Below are positions 26,285 to 34,792 of a stretch of 64,000 nt of DNA, piece after piece. The position numbers and the translations under genes were made by a program. The stretch comes from Armatimonadota bacterium (GTDB lineage Bacteria; Armatimonadota; Fimbriimonadia; Fimbriimonadales; ATM1): contig QEUM01000007.1 of NCBI GenBank assembly GCA_003577165.1, positions 1-64,000 on the forward strand, given 5' to 3'. Under the pieces are notes generated by a model that saw nothing but the letters and a program-made list of their open reading frames with translations, was not told the origin of the DNA and searched no databases. Each line of letters opens with the position of its first letter. Positions within the stretch are counted from its first letter, which is position 1.

Positions 26285-26452
26285 TTAGCGGCCCTGATTC
26301 GGCGCTTCCGTCTTCTGGACGTCGGATGCCGATCGCACCTTCTGCCCCTCGGTTGTAAAGCCTGAGCCGGAGAAGTAGTACGCGAGAGCGATTCCGATCG
26401 CCAGCAGGACGATGATCACAATCCATCGGTTGATGCCCAGGTCTCGATTCAT
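26285..26452 (-). CDS. Small single-pass membrane protein
   Basis: A 55-residue ORF (168 bases) starting MNRDLGINRW and followed by one hydrophobic segment (IVIIVLLAIGIALAYYF), then a short polar tail ending APNQGR. The composition is that of a bona fide small membrane protein. It has no obvious Shine-Dalgarno beyond GTGAGG-like bases (CCTCACCG on the coding strand is weak). It lies downstream of the 77-residue gene and the sigma factor gene, in the same direction. No family is known to me. Confidence 0.6.
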   Translation of the reverse strand: MNRDLGINRWIVIIVLLAIGIALAYYFSGSGFTTEGQKVRSASDVQKTEAPNQGR

Positions 26453-26491
26453 CGGTGAGGAAAGATTACCCCCGGCAACCGTGGGGCCACC

Positions 26492-26725
26492 TTAGATGGA
26501 GATGTCGAGGTCAGTTTTCGCCTCGCCGTCGTCGGGTTCAGACTGCGAGGAATCCTCGTCTTCGGGTGGGGCGGGGTCGTGCAGTTCCACGACGTCCGTC
26601 GGCTCATCTTGGGACTCTTGGTCGTGTCGGCGACGACGGTCGCGCTGATGCTCCGTCGGGGCGACGCGATCCGCCATTCTGCTGTAGGGGTCGACTCGCT
26701 GGATGTTCGGTGAATCAAAGGCCAT
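26492..26725 (-). CDS. Small acidic disordered protein
   Basis: A 77-residue protein from ATG 26725, with GGAGG upstream. It begins MAFDSPNIQRVDPYSRMADR and then turns into a charged Asp/Glu/Arg-rich tail (DRRRRHDQESQDEP). It is placed 19 bases after the FliA-type sigma gene in the same direction, so it is part of that operon. There are no cysteine or membrane motifs. It is shorter than a typical FlgM anti-sigma factor and does not show the FlgM pattern, though the position would suit one; function unknown. Confidence 0.6.
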   Translation of the reverse strand: MAFDSPNIQRVDPYSRMADRVAPTEHQRDRRRRHDQESQDEPTDVVELHDPAPPEDEDSSQSEPDDGEAKTDLDISI

Positions 26726-26744
26726 GGTTGGCCTCCGGTCGGGA

Positions 26745-27530
26745 TTAGAAGGCGGCGTAGATGCCGCCTTGGGCATGAATATGGGCTTTGACTCTCGTCA
26801 TCGCCTGGGTGTGCAATTGGTAGACGCGACTTTCGCTCACCCCCAGCACCTGACCGATTTCACGGAACGTTAGACCTTCGTAGTAGTACAGGGCGACCAC
26901 GAGGCGCTCGCGCTCCGGCAGTTTGTCCACTCCTTCGCAGAGAATCCTGCGAACCTCTCGGCCTTCCGTTTCCTGCTCCGGGTTGGAGTTCTCATCCACG
27001 ATGAGATCAATAAAGTGAATGTGTTCTTCGCCGTCGACGCTCGCCATTACATCGTCGAGCGACAGCACGCCTGTCCTGGATGCCTGCTGAATGATGATCG
27101 AGAGTTCGTCTTCGGTGACACCCATCGACTCAGCGATTTCGGTTTCGGTGGGGGCGCGTCCCAACTTGCCTTCCAACTCGATAAGCGTTCGATCGAGAAG
27201 TTTGAGTTTTTCGCGTATCGAGCGGGGTACCCAATCCTCTCCTCGGAGCATCTCCAGGATCGCTCCGCGGATCAGCGCAATCGCGTAGGTTTCGAATTTG
27301 ACATCTCGGCCGGGATCGAACTGGTCAACCGCCTTGATTAGTCCAAATGCTCCGGCGCTGTATAAGTCCTCTCGGTCGAGTCCGTTCGGCATCGAACTCA
27401 CGACGCGCCCAGCGGTGATCTTAACCAGGTGGGCGTAGTTGCCGATGATTTCTTCCCGAGCGGTCGAATCGCCCTGCTCCTTGAACGCTATCCACAAACG
27501 GTCGAGATGTTCTTTCGCCAAGCCGGGCAT
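26745..27530 (-). CDS. fliA: FliA/WhiG-type alternative sigma factor (sigma-28)
   Basis: A 261-residue group 3 sigma factor. Region 2 is seen at LVKITAGRVVSSMP through DREDLYSAGAFGLIKAVDQF, with the FETYAIALIRGAILEMLR segment. Region 3 follows (RDLTEIAESMGVT-like TETEIAESMGVTEDELSII). Region 4 contains the HTH (LTFREIGQVLGVSESRVYQL). The family directs RNA polymerase to flagellar or sporulation-type promoters. A flagellin gene with a GCCGAGAA -10-like element lies at 55246-56697. A predicted sigma-28 promoter sits upstream of the operon at 27904-27931. Confidence 0.9.
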   Translation of the reverse strand: MPGLAKEHLDRLWIAFKEQGDSTAREEIIGNYAHLVKITAGRVVSSMPNGLDREDLYSAGAFGLIKAVDQFDPGRDVKFETYAIALIRGAILEMLRGEDWVPRSIREKLKLLDRTLIELEGKLGRAPTETEIAESMGVTEDELSIIIQQASRTGVLSLDDVMASVDGEEHIHFIDLIVDENSNPEQETEGREVRRILCEGVDKLPERERLVVALYYYEGLTFREIGQVLGVSESRVYQLHTQAMTRVKAHIHAQGGIYAAF

Positions 27531-27545
27531 TCGTATCTCTCCTTG

Positions 27546-27791
27546 CTACGCTGCCTTTTCCTCTGCTTCCGCTTCGGGAGATGGTGCTTCTTCCGTATCC
27601 ATTGTAGTTTGCAGTAGTTCGGTTGCGGAAGTGATCCTCGCGGCTAAGAAGACGTACCAGAACTGGGTCAAGAGGCTGCCGGCCACAAAGGCGATCGCCG
27701 CTCTGAGCAGGGCCGTGCCCGGCTCAACGTGCGCGACGATACCACCTGCCAGCGCCACCAGGGCGCAGCACAGTCCGATTAGCTTCGGCAA
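27546..27791 (-). CDS. Small two-pass membrane protein upstream of fliA
   Basis: An 81-residue protein from TTG 27791, chosen because a GGAGGAG Shine-Dalgarno sits seven bases upstream; an ATG-led extension lacks one. It has two hydrophobic segments (LIGLCCALVALAGGIVAHV and ALLRAAIAFVAGSLLTQFWY) and an acidic C-tail (TEEAPSPEAEAEEKAA). It lies 15 bases before fliA, in the same operon behind a sigma-28-like promoter. It may be flagellum-related. No family was recognised. Confidence 0.6.
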   Translation of the reverse strand: MPKLIGLCCALVALAGGIVAHVEPGTALLRAAIAFVAGSLLTQFWYVFLAARITSATELLQTTMDTEEAPSPEAEAEEKAA

Positions 27792-27903
27792 AGTGGCTCC
27801 TCCACTGGGTGTGCGTCCTCGCAATCGGAGCGACTCATATCCAACCATCCGTCGACGACAAGGGCATGCCGCTCGGCTCGCCCCGGTACTCCTCCTCTTT
27901 TCA

Positions 27904-27931
27904 TTTGCGGCAAATCGCAAGTACTTCTTTA
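27904..27931 (-). promoter_or_regulatory. Predicted sigma-28 promoter of the fliA operon
   Basis: On the minus strand TAAAGAAG (-35) is followed after 12 bases by GCCGCAAA (-10), close to the sigma-28 consensus TAAA-N15-GCCGATAA. It lies about 110 bases before the TTG start of the small membrane protein gene that precedes fliA, consistent with autoregulation. Transcript mapping is not available. Confidence 0.5.
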
Positions 27932-27938
27932 GGGATTT

Positions 27939-28730
27939 CTATGAACTTCCTTGAGAATGGCCGCCCGCGACCGGGATCCTCAGTCCGTCGAAAGCGAGAC
28001 GCTGGCCGTGCGGGAGTCTCGCGGACGTCTCCTCGTAGCCGAAGTCGTGCGAGAGGTGGGTGAAGTAGGTGGTCACGGCCCCGATCTCCTGCGCCAGTTC
28101 CATGGCTTCCGACAGACAAAGGTGAGACGGGTGAGGGGCCTCGCGCGTCGCATCCAGCACCAAAGTTCCGAGGCCTGTCAGAAGGTCACGGGCCTCGGCA
28201 GGGATTCGGCTGACGTCCGTGATGTAGGCGAAGTCGCCGGCCCGGATTCCGAGCACAGGAAGGGAGCCGTGCAGAACGAGAAAGGTCTCGATATGGATGT
28301 CGCCGACCTGGAGATGTTGAGAGACGGGTCTGAGGTCGTAACTGGGGAGGCCGCCCCCTGGCTGGTCCGGAGGGGCGAAGGCGTACCGGAAGACCCGCTC
28401 CACGTCCCTCAGGACTGACTCCTGGGCGAATAGGGGGATCGGCCCGCCCTGCAACTCATTGAAGCGGCGGACGTCGTCCAGGCCCATGATGTGGTCGGCG
28501 TGGGAGTGAGTGATCAGGATCGCGTCCAGGCGGGTCACCCTCTCCCGGACGAGTTGCAGCCTGAGTTCCGGCGGGGCGTCCACCAGGACCGTCGTCGTGG
28601 GGGACCGGAGGATGAGGCCGCACCTTGTTCGTTTGTCTCGGGGGTCGTCGCTCCGGCAGACGTCGCACCCGCAGCCCACCATGGGCACACCGTGGCTCGT
28701 GCCACAGCCCAGGATGACAGCCTCGATCAA
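27939..28730 (-). CDS. MBL-fold metallohydrolase (PhnP/Z-type phosphodiesterase)
   Basis: A 263-residue beta-lactamase-fold hydrolase. TTG 28730 is chosen because its TTGA overlaps the stop of the upstream gene. The metal-binding HxHxDH is in ITHSHADHIMGLDDV; further ligands lie in VLHGSLPVLG and TYFTHLSHDFG. The N-terminal GCGTSHGVPMVGC and CDVC segment match the PhnP-like family of cyclic or nucleotide phosphodiesterases that also bind a structural zinc. The exact substrate is unknown. It is translationally coupled to the 28727-29329 gene. Confidence 0.82.
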   Translation of the reverse strand: MIEAVILGCGTSHGVPMVGCGCDVCRSDDPRDKRTRCGLILRSPTTTVLVDAPPELRLQLVRERVTRLDAILITHSHADHIMGLDDVRRFNELQGGPIPLFAQESVLRDVERVFRYAFAPPDQPGGGLPSYDLRPVSQHLQVGDIHIETFLVLHGSLPVLGIRAGDFAYITDVSRIPAEARDLLTGLGTLVLDATREAPHPSHLCLSEAMELAQEIGAVTTYFTHLSHDFGYEETSARLPHGQRLAFDGLRIPVAGGHSQGSS

Positions 28731-29329
28731 GAGTTGCCGGTTCGTTCGAGGACGAGCCGCGCGACGATGGCAGAGGGGACGTCGCAGTACTGGCCGATTC
28801 GGTCGAGGCACCGGGCGAAGTTGCGATGCTCGGCGTCATCCAGTTCGCGGGCTCCCACCGCTTCAGCGCAGATGCGTATGCAGCGCTCGAGGAGGTCAGC
28901 CTTGAACTGGGGCATGGCCTTGTTTTGGGTTGCAGCGTACTCACGGCTCAGCGACTCGTATACGTCCTCCCAGGCCTGGGCCGACATGCGCTCGTGCGTG
29001 TAGCGCTCCGAGTCGCGGGCGCGCACCTTCTCGGCTTCGGCCTCTCGCCTTTTCTTCGCCTCCCAGTCGTTGATCGTGATGCCCTCGATCAGGTCGAGGC
29101 GCACGGTCGAACCGATCCGCTTGGACAACTCCGACTCGATGATGCGCTGAGTGCCCGCCATCCGAAGGTGTCCGATGAGGGTCGCATCCTGTCGGGGGAA
29201 TCCGAGGACGAATACTCCGTCATCCAGGGCGACGGGGACCGCGACGTTGAGGGCTGTCCAGGTGTTGACGCCTGTCACTTGGCGCTTTATCTCTTCGAGT
29301 GATTCGTTCCAGGCGTCGTAGATGTCCAT
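28727..29329 (-). CDS. DnaA N-terminal-domain-like protein
   Basis: A 200-residue protein whose first 85 residues (WNESLEEIKRQVTGVNTWTA, then LDDGVFVLGFPRQDATLIGH) follow the pattern of the DnaA N-terminal/type II KH-like domain. The rest is a helical region (KKRREAEAEKVRARDSERYT) and a further helical C-terminus. No AAA+ core is present. This is a fold-level resemblance by eye, not a proven homology. Its stop overlaps the TTG start of the MBL hydrolase by four bases. Confidence 0.5.
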   Translation of the reverse strand: MDIYDAWNESLEEIKRQVTGVNTWTALNVAVPVALDDGVFVLGFPRQDATLIGHLRMAGTQRIIESELSKRIGSTVRLDLIEGITINDWEAKKRREAEAEKVRARDSERYTHERMSAQAWEDVYESLSREYAATQNKAMPQFKADLLERCIRICAEAVGARELDDAEHRNFARCLDRIGQYCDVPSAIVARLVLERTGNS

Positions 29330-29387
29330 CGGGCTCTGATTATAGTTTGCCTGGAAGTTCGCGGGCGCCCCGCGTCAGAATCGGACA

Positions 29388-29867
29388 GTGAGCCCGTACA
29401 TCAGGGTCGGCATGGAGGTCACACCGAAACTGATCGAGAGGCTTCTCGTGAGATTCGGCGAGGACCGCTACGACGAGCGCCTTCCGGACCGGTTCTCCGT
29501 TCGTGAAGTGATGGCCCACTTGGCCGATTGGGAGCCGATCATGCGGGACCGCATTCGAACGGCCGTGGAGAGTCCCGAGTCGGCGGTCGAAGCGTATGAC
29601 GAGGTCGCCCGAGCGGAGGAGAAGGGATACTCCTCGACCGACCCGAAGCAGTCCCTCGAGACGTGGAAATCGGAGCGGGCGAAGACGATCGAGTACGTCG
29701 CGTCGCTCCCCGAGGAGGCTTGGCACCGAAGGGCGCGCCACCCCGAGCGCGGGTGGCTTACCGCCTCCGACTTCGCTGCGATGATTCCCCTCCACGACAT
29801 CTATCACGTCGAGCAGTTGGACGCAATGCTGGGGGAAGGCGAGGATCGGGTCATTCCCGTTTGGTGA
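29388..29867 (+). CDS. DinB-family (DUF664-like) protein
   Basis: A 159-residue four-helix-bundle protein. The DinB-superfamily signals are present: SVREVMAHLADWEPIMRDRI (first His) and IPLHDIYHVEQLDAMLG with the HxxxHVEQ motif. Members bind a metal through three His and often act as bacillithiol- or mycothiol-type transferases; the thiol used here is unknown. The GTG at 29388 could be replaced by ATG 29412, which also fits. It is followed by the nuo operon in the same direction. Confidence 0.82.
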   Translation: MSPYIRVGMEVTPKLIERLLVRFGEDRYDERLPDRFSVREVMAHLADWEPIMRDRIRTAVESPESAVEAYDEVARAEEKGYSSTDPKQSLETWKSERAKTIEYVASLPEEAWHRRARHPERGWLTASDFAAMIPLHDIYHVEQLDAMLGEGEDRVIPVW

Positions 29868-29960
29868 TTTGCCTGCCGTGGGTAAACTCGATTCCGCAAA
29901 AGTGGTCGGAATTCGCGCCTTCAGTTCGTCCTGCGCGACCGTCCGCATGAGGCTCTTCGA

Positions 29961-30428
29961 GTGAACCCGTATCTGCCGATCGTCTTGCTGCTCGCCGTTG
30001 CAGGCTTGGTCTGCACGGCGATGGTGACTCTCTCGTGGGTTCTTGGTCCGAAGAAGGTCACGCCTTATAAGCAGGCTCCGTACGAATGCGGAGTGGCTCC
30101 GATCGGCAATGCGCGCGAGCGATTTCCAGTCAAGTTCTATCTCGTCGCGATGATGTTCATTCTCTTCGACGTCGAAGTCGTCTTCCTCTGGAGTTGGATG
30201 GCCGTCTTCAAAGATTGGGTCGAAGCAGGAAGTCCGGCCGCCGCATACAGTTTTTGGGGCGTGATGGTTTACATGGCCCTGTGGTTCTTGGGAGACGCAT
30301 ACGTGATTCGGAGCGGCGCGTTGGAATGGGAAGAGAGCAAGACGCTCGCACCCGAAAAACTGGGCCCTGTTCGTCCGAGCGACACTGAGGAGATCGCGCT
30401 CGAGCCCGACTTAGCGAGGGGCGCTTAG
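29961..30428 (+). CDS. nuoA: NADH-quinone oxidoreductase subunit A
   Basis: A 155-residue membrane subunit. It has the three transmembrane segments typical of NuoA, with the conserved YECGVAPIG segment (residues about 40-48) and the acidic FILFDVEVVFLWSW stretch. The GTG start is the only reasonable one. It forms part of the membrane arm of complex I, coupling NADH oxidation to proton pumping. nuoC follows two bases later; nuoB, which usually stands between, is absent. Confidence 0.93.
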   Translation: MNPYLPIVLLLAVAGLVCTAMVTLSWVLGPKKVTPYKQAPYECGVAPIGNARERFPVKFYLVAMMFILFDVEVVFLWSWMAVFKDWVEAGSPAAAYSFWGVMVYMALWFLGDAYVIRSGALEWEESKTLAPEKLGPVRPSDTEEIALEPDLARGA

Positions 30429-30430
30429 GG

Positions 30431-31033
30431 ATGCCGATACCGATTTACCAGGGCGAACGCTTGGAAGTCGTCTGCGTTCGCGAGCGGTTTCCGAATGCGA
30501 TCATAAGGGTCAAAGAGTATCGCGACGACACGTTTATCTGCGTCGATCGGGAATCGATTGCCGATGTTGCGACGTTCCTGCGGGACGATGAGAGGCTCCA
30601 ATACACCTACTTCGTCGAATGCACTTGCGTGGACTATTCGAGTTGGCCGCATGAGCGTGATCTGCCTGGCCGCTTCGAGGTGATTTACAATCTCTATTCG
30701 CTGAAATACCGCTCGCGAATCTTCCTGAAGATCGGCGTGGATGACGGACAGGAAGTCCCAACGCTCGTGGGCGTTTATCCTGGCGCGGAGTATCCGGAGC
30801 GCGAAGTGTGGGACCTTTACGGTGTGCGCTTCCGAGGACATCCGAAACTGCATCGCTTCCTCCTTCCGGACGACTGGGTGGGACATCCGCTGCGGAAGGA
30901 CTTTCCCCTCGGGGGCGAAGACGTCGTTTTCGCTCAGAACACCGTGGGTCCTGCCGTCGAAGATGAGTCGGTTCCGCATGCCGGGGAGAGTTTCGAAGGA
31001 CGAACCGGCTCGGAGGACGTGAGCGGACGATAG
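30431..31033 (+). CDS. nuoC: NADH-quinone oxidoreductase subunit C
   Basis: A 200-residue peripheral-arm subunit showing the NuoC/30-kDa signatures: ADVATFLRDDERLQYTYFVE, then FEVIYNLYSLKYRSRIFLKI and REVWDLYGVRFRGHPKLHRF. It binds at the interface with NuoD. Its ATG begins two bases after the nuoA stop. The 17-base gap to nuoD and the same direction show one operon. The region includes an antisense open frame that is not a gene. Confidence 0.94.
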   Translation: MPIPIYQGERLEVVCVRERFPNAIIRVKEYRDDTFICVDRESIADVATFLRDDERLQYTYFVECTCVDYSSWPHERDLPGRFEVIYNLYSLKYRSRIFLKIGVDDGQEVPTLVGVYPGAEYPEREVWDLYGVRFRGHPKLHRFLLPDDWVGHPLRKDFPLGGEDVVFAQNTVGPAVEDESVPHAGESFEGRTGSEDVSGR

Positions 31034-31049
31034 TCGCAACGAGAATTCG

Positions 31050-32267
31050 ATGAAAGAACAAACCTTCATGCCGTCGACCGAAACACTGTTCGAAAGAACG
31101 AGTGACACGACGATGATCATGAATATGGGGCCGCAGCACCCCAGCACACACGGCGTGCTGCGGGTCGTCCTCGAATTGGAGGGCGAGACCGTCGTCAACC
31201 TGGATTGCCAAATTGGCTACCTCCACACGGGGATGGAGAAGGAGGGCGAGTACCAGCAATATCTGAAGTGCGTGACGATGACCGACCGCATGGACTACTT
31301 GTCCGCCAACGGCAACAACCTCGTGTACTCGCTCGCCGTCGAGAAACTTCTCGACATCGAAATTCCGCCGCGAGGTCAGGCCCTTCGCGTGATGCTGGCC
31401 GAATTGAGCCGTATCGCGAGCCACTGTGTTTGGCTCGGAACGCACGCTCTCGACCTCGGAGCAATGACGCCCTTCTTCTGGATATTCCGTGAGAGAGAAA
31501 AAATCCTCGACATGTTCGAGATGTTCTCCGGCGTGCGCATGATGCCGTCGTGGATCGTGCCCGGCGGTTTGCGGGGTGACATGCCGGAAGGCTTCGAAGA
31601 GAAGTTGCGTGCGTTCCTGAAGGAATTCTCCCCGGCTTTGGAAGAGGTGGAGGGATTGCTCGTCAGCAACCCGATCTGGAAGGAAAGGACCATCGGAGTC
31701 GGGGTGATGACGGCCGAAGAGGCGCTTGCATACGGGTGCAGCGGGCCGATCGCCAGGGCAGCAGGTCTCGCCTTCGACCTCAGGAAGTCGAACCCGTACT
31801 GCGGATACGAATTGTATGATTTTGCGATCCCTGTGGCCAGCAACGGCGACGTGTACGACCGATTCTTGGTGCGGCTCGCGGAGATGCGGGAGTCGGTGAA
31901 GATCCTCCAGCAGGTCATTGACGGATTGCCGGAGGGGCCATGGTCGAGTTCCGATAGAAAGGTCGTTCCGCCCCCCCGCGAGGAACTCGACACCTCCATG
32001 GAGTCGCTGATTCACCACTTCAAACTTTGGACGGAGGGATTCGCGCCGCCTGTAGGCGAAGCGTATGCTGCGATCGAGGGGCCGAAAGGCGAACTCGGTT
32101 GTTACATCGTGAGCGACGGGTCGAACAAACCGTATCGCTTCCACATGAGGCCGAGCAGTTTTATGAACCTGCAGGCTCTGCGTCCGATGTCGATCGGGCA
32201 TCTGATCGCCGACGTCGTGGCGATCATCGGCAGCATCGACATCGTCTTAGGGGAGATCGATCGATAA
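31050..32267 (+). CDS. nuoD: NADH-quinone oxidoreductase subunit D
   Basis: A 405-residue subunit with the 49-kDa signatures MGPQHPSTHGVLRVVLELE, GYLHTGMEKEGEYQQYL and SHCVWLGTHALDLGAMTPFF. The C-terminal GELGCYIVSDGSNKPYRFHM is diagnostic. It carries the quinone-site residues in cooperation with NuoB. ATG 31050 gives the usual length, although an internal ATG (VVIMNMGPQH) is another option. It overlaps nuoE by one base (TAATG). Confidence 0.97.
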   Translation: MKEQTFMPSTETLFERTSDTTMIMNMGPQHPSTHGVLRVVLELEGETVVNLDCQIGYLHTGMEKEGEYQQYLKCVTMTDRMDYLSANGNNLVYSLAVEKLLDIEIPPRGQALRVMLAELSRIASHCVWLGTHALDLGAMTPFFWIFREREKILDMFEMFSGVRMMPSWIVPGGLRGDMPEGFEEKLRAFLKEFSPALEEVEGLLVSNPIWKERTIGVGVMTAEEALAYGCSGPIARAAGLAFDLRKSNPYCGYELYDFAIPVASNGDVYDRFLVRLAEMRESVKILQQVIDGLPEGPWSSSDRKVVPPPREELDTSMESLIHHFKLWTEGFAPPVGEAYAAIEGPKGELGCYIVSDGSNKPYRFHMRPSSFMNLQALRPMSIGHLIADVVAIIGSIDIVLGEIDR

Positions 32268-32896
32268 TGGACATCATCCAGATCAATTACCGTGACAGCC
32301 GGCCCAAAGCGCCACCACCCGAAAATGTGGAGTTGAAGTTTTCTGAGCGAGCGGTGCGCGAACTGGAGCAGTTGCTCACGCACTATCCCGACAAGAAGTC
32401 GGCGATGCTGCCTGCGCTTTGGATCGCGCAGAGAGAGTACGGTGGGTGGCTCCCGTCGAACGCGATCGCCGAGGTTGCGGTTCGCTTGGACCGAAGTTAC
32501 GCCGAGGTGGAGGGCGTGGCGACCTTCTATACGATGTATCACCCCGGGCATCCAGTAGGGAAGCACCTGATCGAAGTCTGCACCTGCCTCACTTGCAGCG
32601 TTTGCGGCGCCTATCGCATCGCGGACTACCTCAAGCAGAAGCTTGGAGTGGACTACGGCGAGACGACAGAGGACGGAATGTTCACGCTGGAAGAGGTCGA
32701 GTGCCTCGACGCCTGCGACCGGGCTCCCGTTCTGCAAGTTGGCGATCAATACATCGGCCCTGTGACACGCGAAGACGTTGATAAACTCCTGGAGCGTTTG
32801 AGAAACACAGCCGAACCGACGTCCGTCAAGCTCGCCGACGAGATCGTGCAGACGCAACTGCACGCGTCGGATCAGGAGAAAGTCCGAAAGGGCTAA
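32267..32896 (+). CDS. nuoE: NADH-quinone oxidoreductase subunit E
   Basis: A 209-residue [2Fe-2S] subunit. The N-terminal helical part (LTHYPDKKSAMLPALWIAQR) leads to the cluster-binding region VCTCLTCSVCGAYRIADYL and CLDACDRAPVLQVGD, which supply the four Cys. It passes electrons from NuoF. ATG 32267 overlaps the nuoD stop by one base, which fixes the start. nuoF and later subunits do not follow; the convergent gene overlaps its end by four bases. Confidence 0.95.
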   Translation: MDIIQINYRDSRPKAPPPENVELKFSERAVRELEQLLTHYPDKKSAMLPALWIAQREYGGWLPSNAIAEVAVRLDRSYAEVEGVATFYTMYHPGHPVGKHLIEVCTCLTCSVCGAYRIADYLKQKLGVDYGETTEDGMFTLEEVECLDACDRAPVLQVGDQYIGPVTREDVDKLLERLRNTAEPTSVKLADEIVQTQLHASDQEKVRKG

Positions 32897-34617
32897 CGCT
32901 CGACGGCTTCGCGCGAAACTCCAGGCATGATGACCACAGCGACCGCGAAGGAGCGCCGGATGTCCTGCAGCGACACCTTGACGCAAGTCCCGAGATACGG
33001 CTCGCCGTCGAGTAGTTCGATGTAGTATCCGTCGTCCGTCCAACCGACCGCTTTCGAGACTCCATCGTAGGTGCTCCATCGCACATTGCATTCGACGACC
33101 TGGGCGCGGCGATAGCCCATGACCTCTCGCTCGAATTCCTCGATGGTGCCGGATCGAATCTTGTACTCTTCGAAGGGGAGCAGCGGGTTCGCTCGAATGT
33201 ACAGGCCACGACGCAGGATGTGCTCCAGTTCCTCGACGTTCTCGCCGTCGGTTCCAATGAGCGCTTCACAAACCGGGGGGGCGCACTCGACCAGGAACGC
33301 GTCGCCCGGCTCGTGGAGCCCGCGACGAAGGTCGCGCTCGACCCAAAGGGACACAGTCTCGTTGCTGGGCACGCGCCCTTTGCCTTGGCAACTGGGGCAC
33401 GTCGTCGTAAGCGCCTCCGTCACCGACTCATCGGTTCGCTTGCGCGTGAGTTCCACGAGGCCGAGGCTGCTCACTTTTCCGACGCGCGTTCGCGCTCGGT
33501 CTCGCTTCAGAATCTCCGTGAAGTGCTGCAAGAGCTTCTTGCGGTCAGACGCGCCGGTCATGTCGATGAAGTCCACGACGATGATGCCGCCGATGTCGCG
33601 CAGCCGCAACTGCCGTCCGACCTCTTCCGCCGCTTCCAAGTTGGCCCTGAGAATTGTGTCCGCGAGATTGGTGGATCCGACGTTTTTGCCAGTGTTGACG
33701 TCGATCGCCGTGATCGCTTCCATCTCGTCGATGATAAGGTGGCTGCCGGACTTGAGCCAGACCTTTTTCTTCAGCAACTTCTCGAGTTCGCGTTCGATCG
33801 GGAAGTAATCGAAGATGGGCTGCTCTTCGTCGTATAGGAAAACCCTCTCCTTGAGGGCAGGGAGCACCATGTCCACGACCGCGTGCACCTTTTCGTATTC
33901 GTCGGGGTCGTCGATGACCATCCGGTTTACGTTCTCGTCAAGCATGTCGCGAACGGTCCGGTACAGCAGCGTTTGGTCCCTAAAGAGGCACGCAGGGGAG
34001 CGAAGTCGTTTCGAATTTTCGATGATTTTCTGCCAACTGGCGACGAGGTACTTCACGTCTGCGCGAAGTTCACGTTCGGTTCGATGCTCGCACTCGGTTC
34101 GTAGGACGAGGCCGTAGCTCTCCGGACGAATCCTCTCGCCGATCCTCTTCAGTCGCTCGCGCTCTTCCCGACTCTCGATTTTTCGGCTGACTCCGAGGTG
34201 GTTGCCCGTCGGCATCAAGACGACATATCTTCCAGGGAGCGCAATGCGGCTGGAAACGCGCGCGCCCTTCGTGCTGCGCGGCCCCTTCATAACCTGCACC
34301 ATGATCTCTTGACCAGGTTTGAGCAGGTCTTTGATCTGCCGCCTCCTTAATTCGGATCGCTTAATGCTCGCCGGGCTCTCGCCGCCCGTGTCCTCATCCG
34401 GCAGGATGTCGGCTACGTACAGGAACGCATTTCGTTCGAGCCCAATGTCCACAAACGCCGCATCCATTCCTGGCAGGACGTTCTGGACGATTCCTTTGTA
34501 AATGCTGCCAACGACGCGCTCTTCGCGTTCGACCCGCAACTCCATGAGTTGGCCGTCTTCGAGTACGGCGATTCGAGTCTCGCGCGGCGTGACGTTGACG
34601 ATGATTTCTTTATTCAT
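32893..34617 (-). CDS. rng: Rne/Rng-family ribonuclease (RNase G/E type)
   Basis: A 574-residue endoribonuclease. It has an N-terminal S1-type RNA-binding domain (VGSIYKGIVQNVLPGMDAAF, then GLERNAFLYVADILPD), and a catalytic region with DVNTGKNVGSTNLADTILRA and IIVVDFIDMTGASDRKKLLQ (metal-binding Asp). The zinc-link CPSCQGKGR is clear. It makes single-strand cuts for mRNA turnover and rRNA processing. There is no long C-terminal degradosome scaffold, so RNase G is the closer name. It converges with nuoE, overlapping by four bases. Confidence 0.93.
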   Translation of the reverse strand: MNKEIIVNVTPRETRIAVLEDGQLMELRVEREERVVGSIYKGIVQNVLPGMDAAFVDIGLERNAFLYVADILPDEDTGGESPASIKRSELRRRQIKDLLKPGQEIMVQVMKGPRSTKGARVSSRIALPGRYVVLMPTGNHLGVSRKIESREERERLKRIGERIRPESYGLVLRTECEHRTERELRADVKYLVASWQKIIENSKRLRSPACLFRDQTLLYRTVRDMLDENVNRMVIDDPDEYEKVHAVVDMVLPALKERVFLYDEEQPIFDYFPIERELEKLLKKKVWLKSGSHLIIDEMEAITAIDVNTGKNVGSTNLADTILRANLEAAEEVGRQLRLRDIGGIIVVDFIDMTGASDRKKLLQHFTEILKRDRARTRVGKVSSLGLVELTRKRTDESVTEALTTTCPSCQGKGRVPSNETVSLWVERDLRRGLHEPGDAFLVECAPPVCEALIGTDGENVEELEHILRRGLYIRANPLLPFEEYKIRSGTIEEFEREVMGYRRAQVVECNVRWSTYDGVSKAVGWTDDGYYIELLDGEPYLGTCVKVSLQDIRRSFAVAVVIMPGVSREAVER

Positions 34618-34792
34618 CGGTCACCGCTTGGGAGAGGATGCCAGCGCTTCTTTCGCTCGCCGCAGAATTGAGTGCGGTCTCAGGTCGAAAGTGAGTGGGT
34701 TGAAAATCGTATGTCAGGAAAGAGGCCTGGACCTTGTCTCCACGAATTGTGTCCATAAGGATACCGCACGGCCGGACGGTCCTGGGGCATGA

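Noticed and set aside
30534-32201. A long open frame of 555 codons on the minus strand opposite nuoC and nuoD
   Set aside because: It is His/Arg/Pro-rich without recognisable domains, and the plus strand encodes clear NuoC and NuoD.
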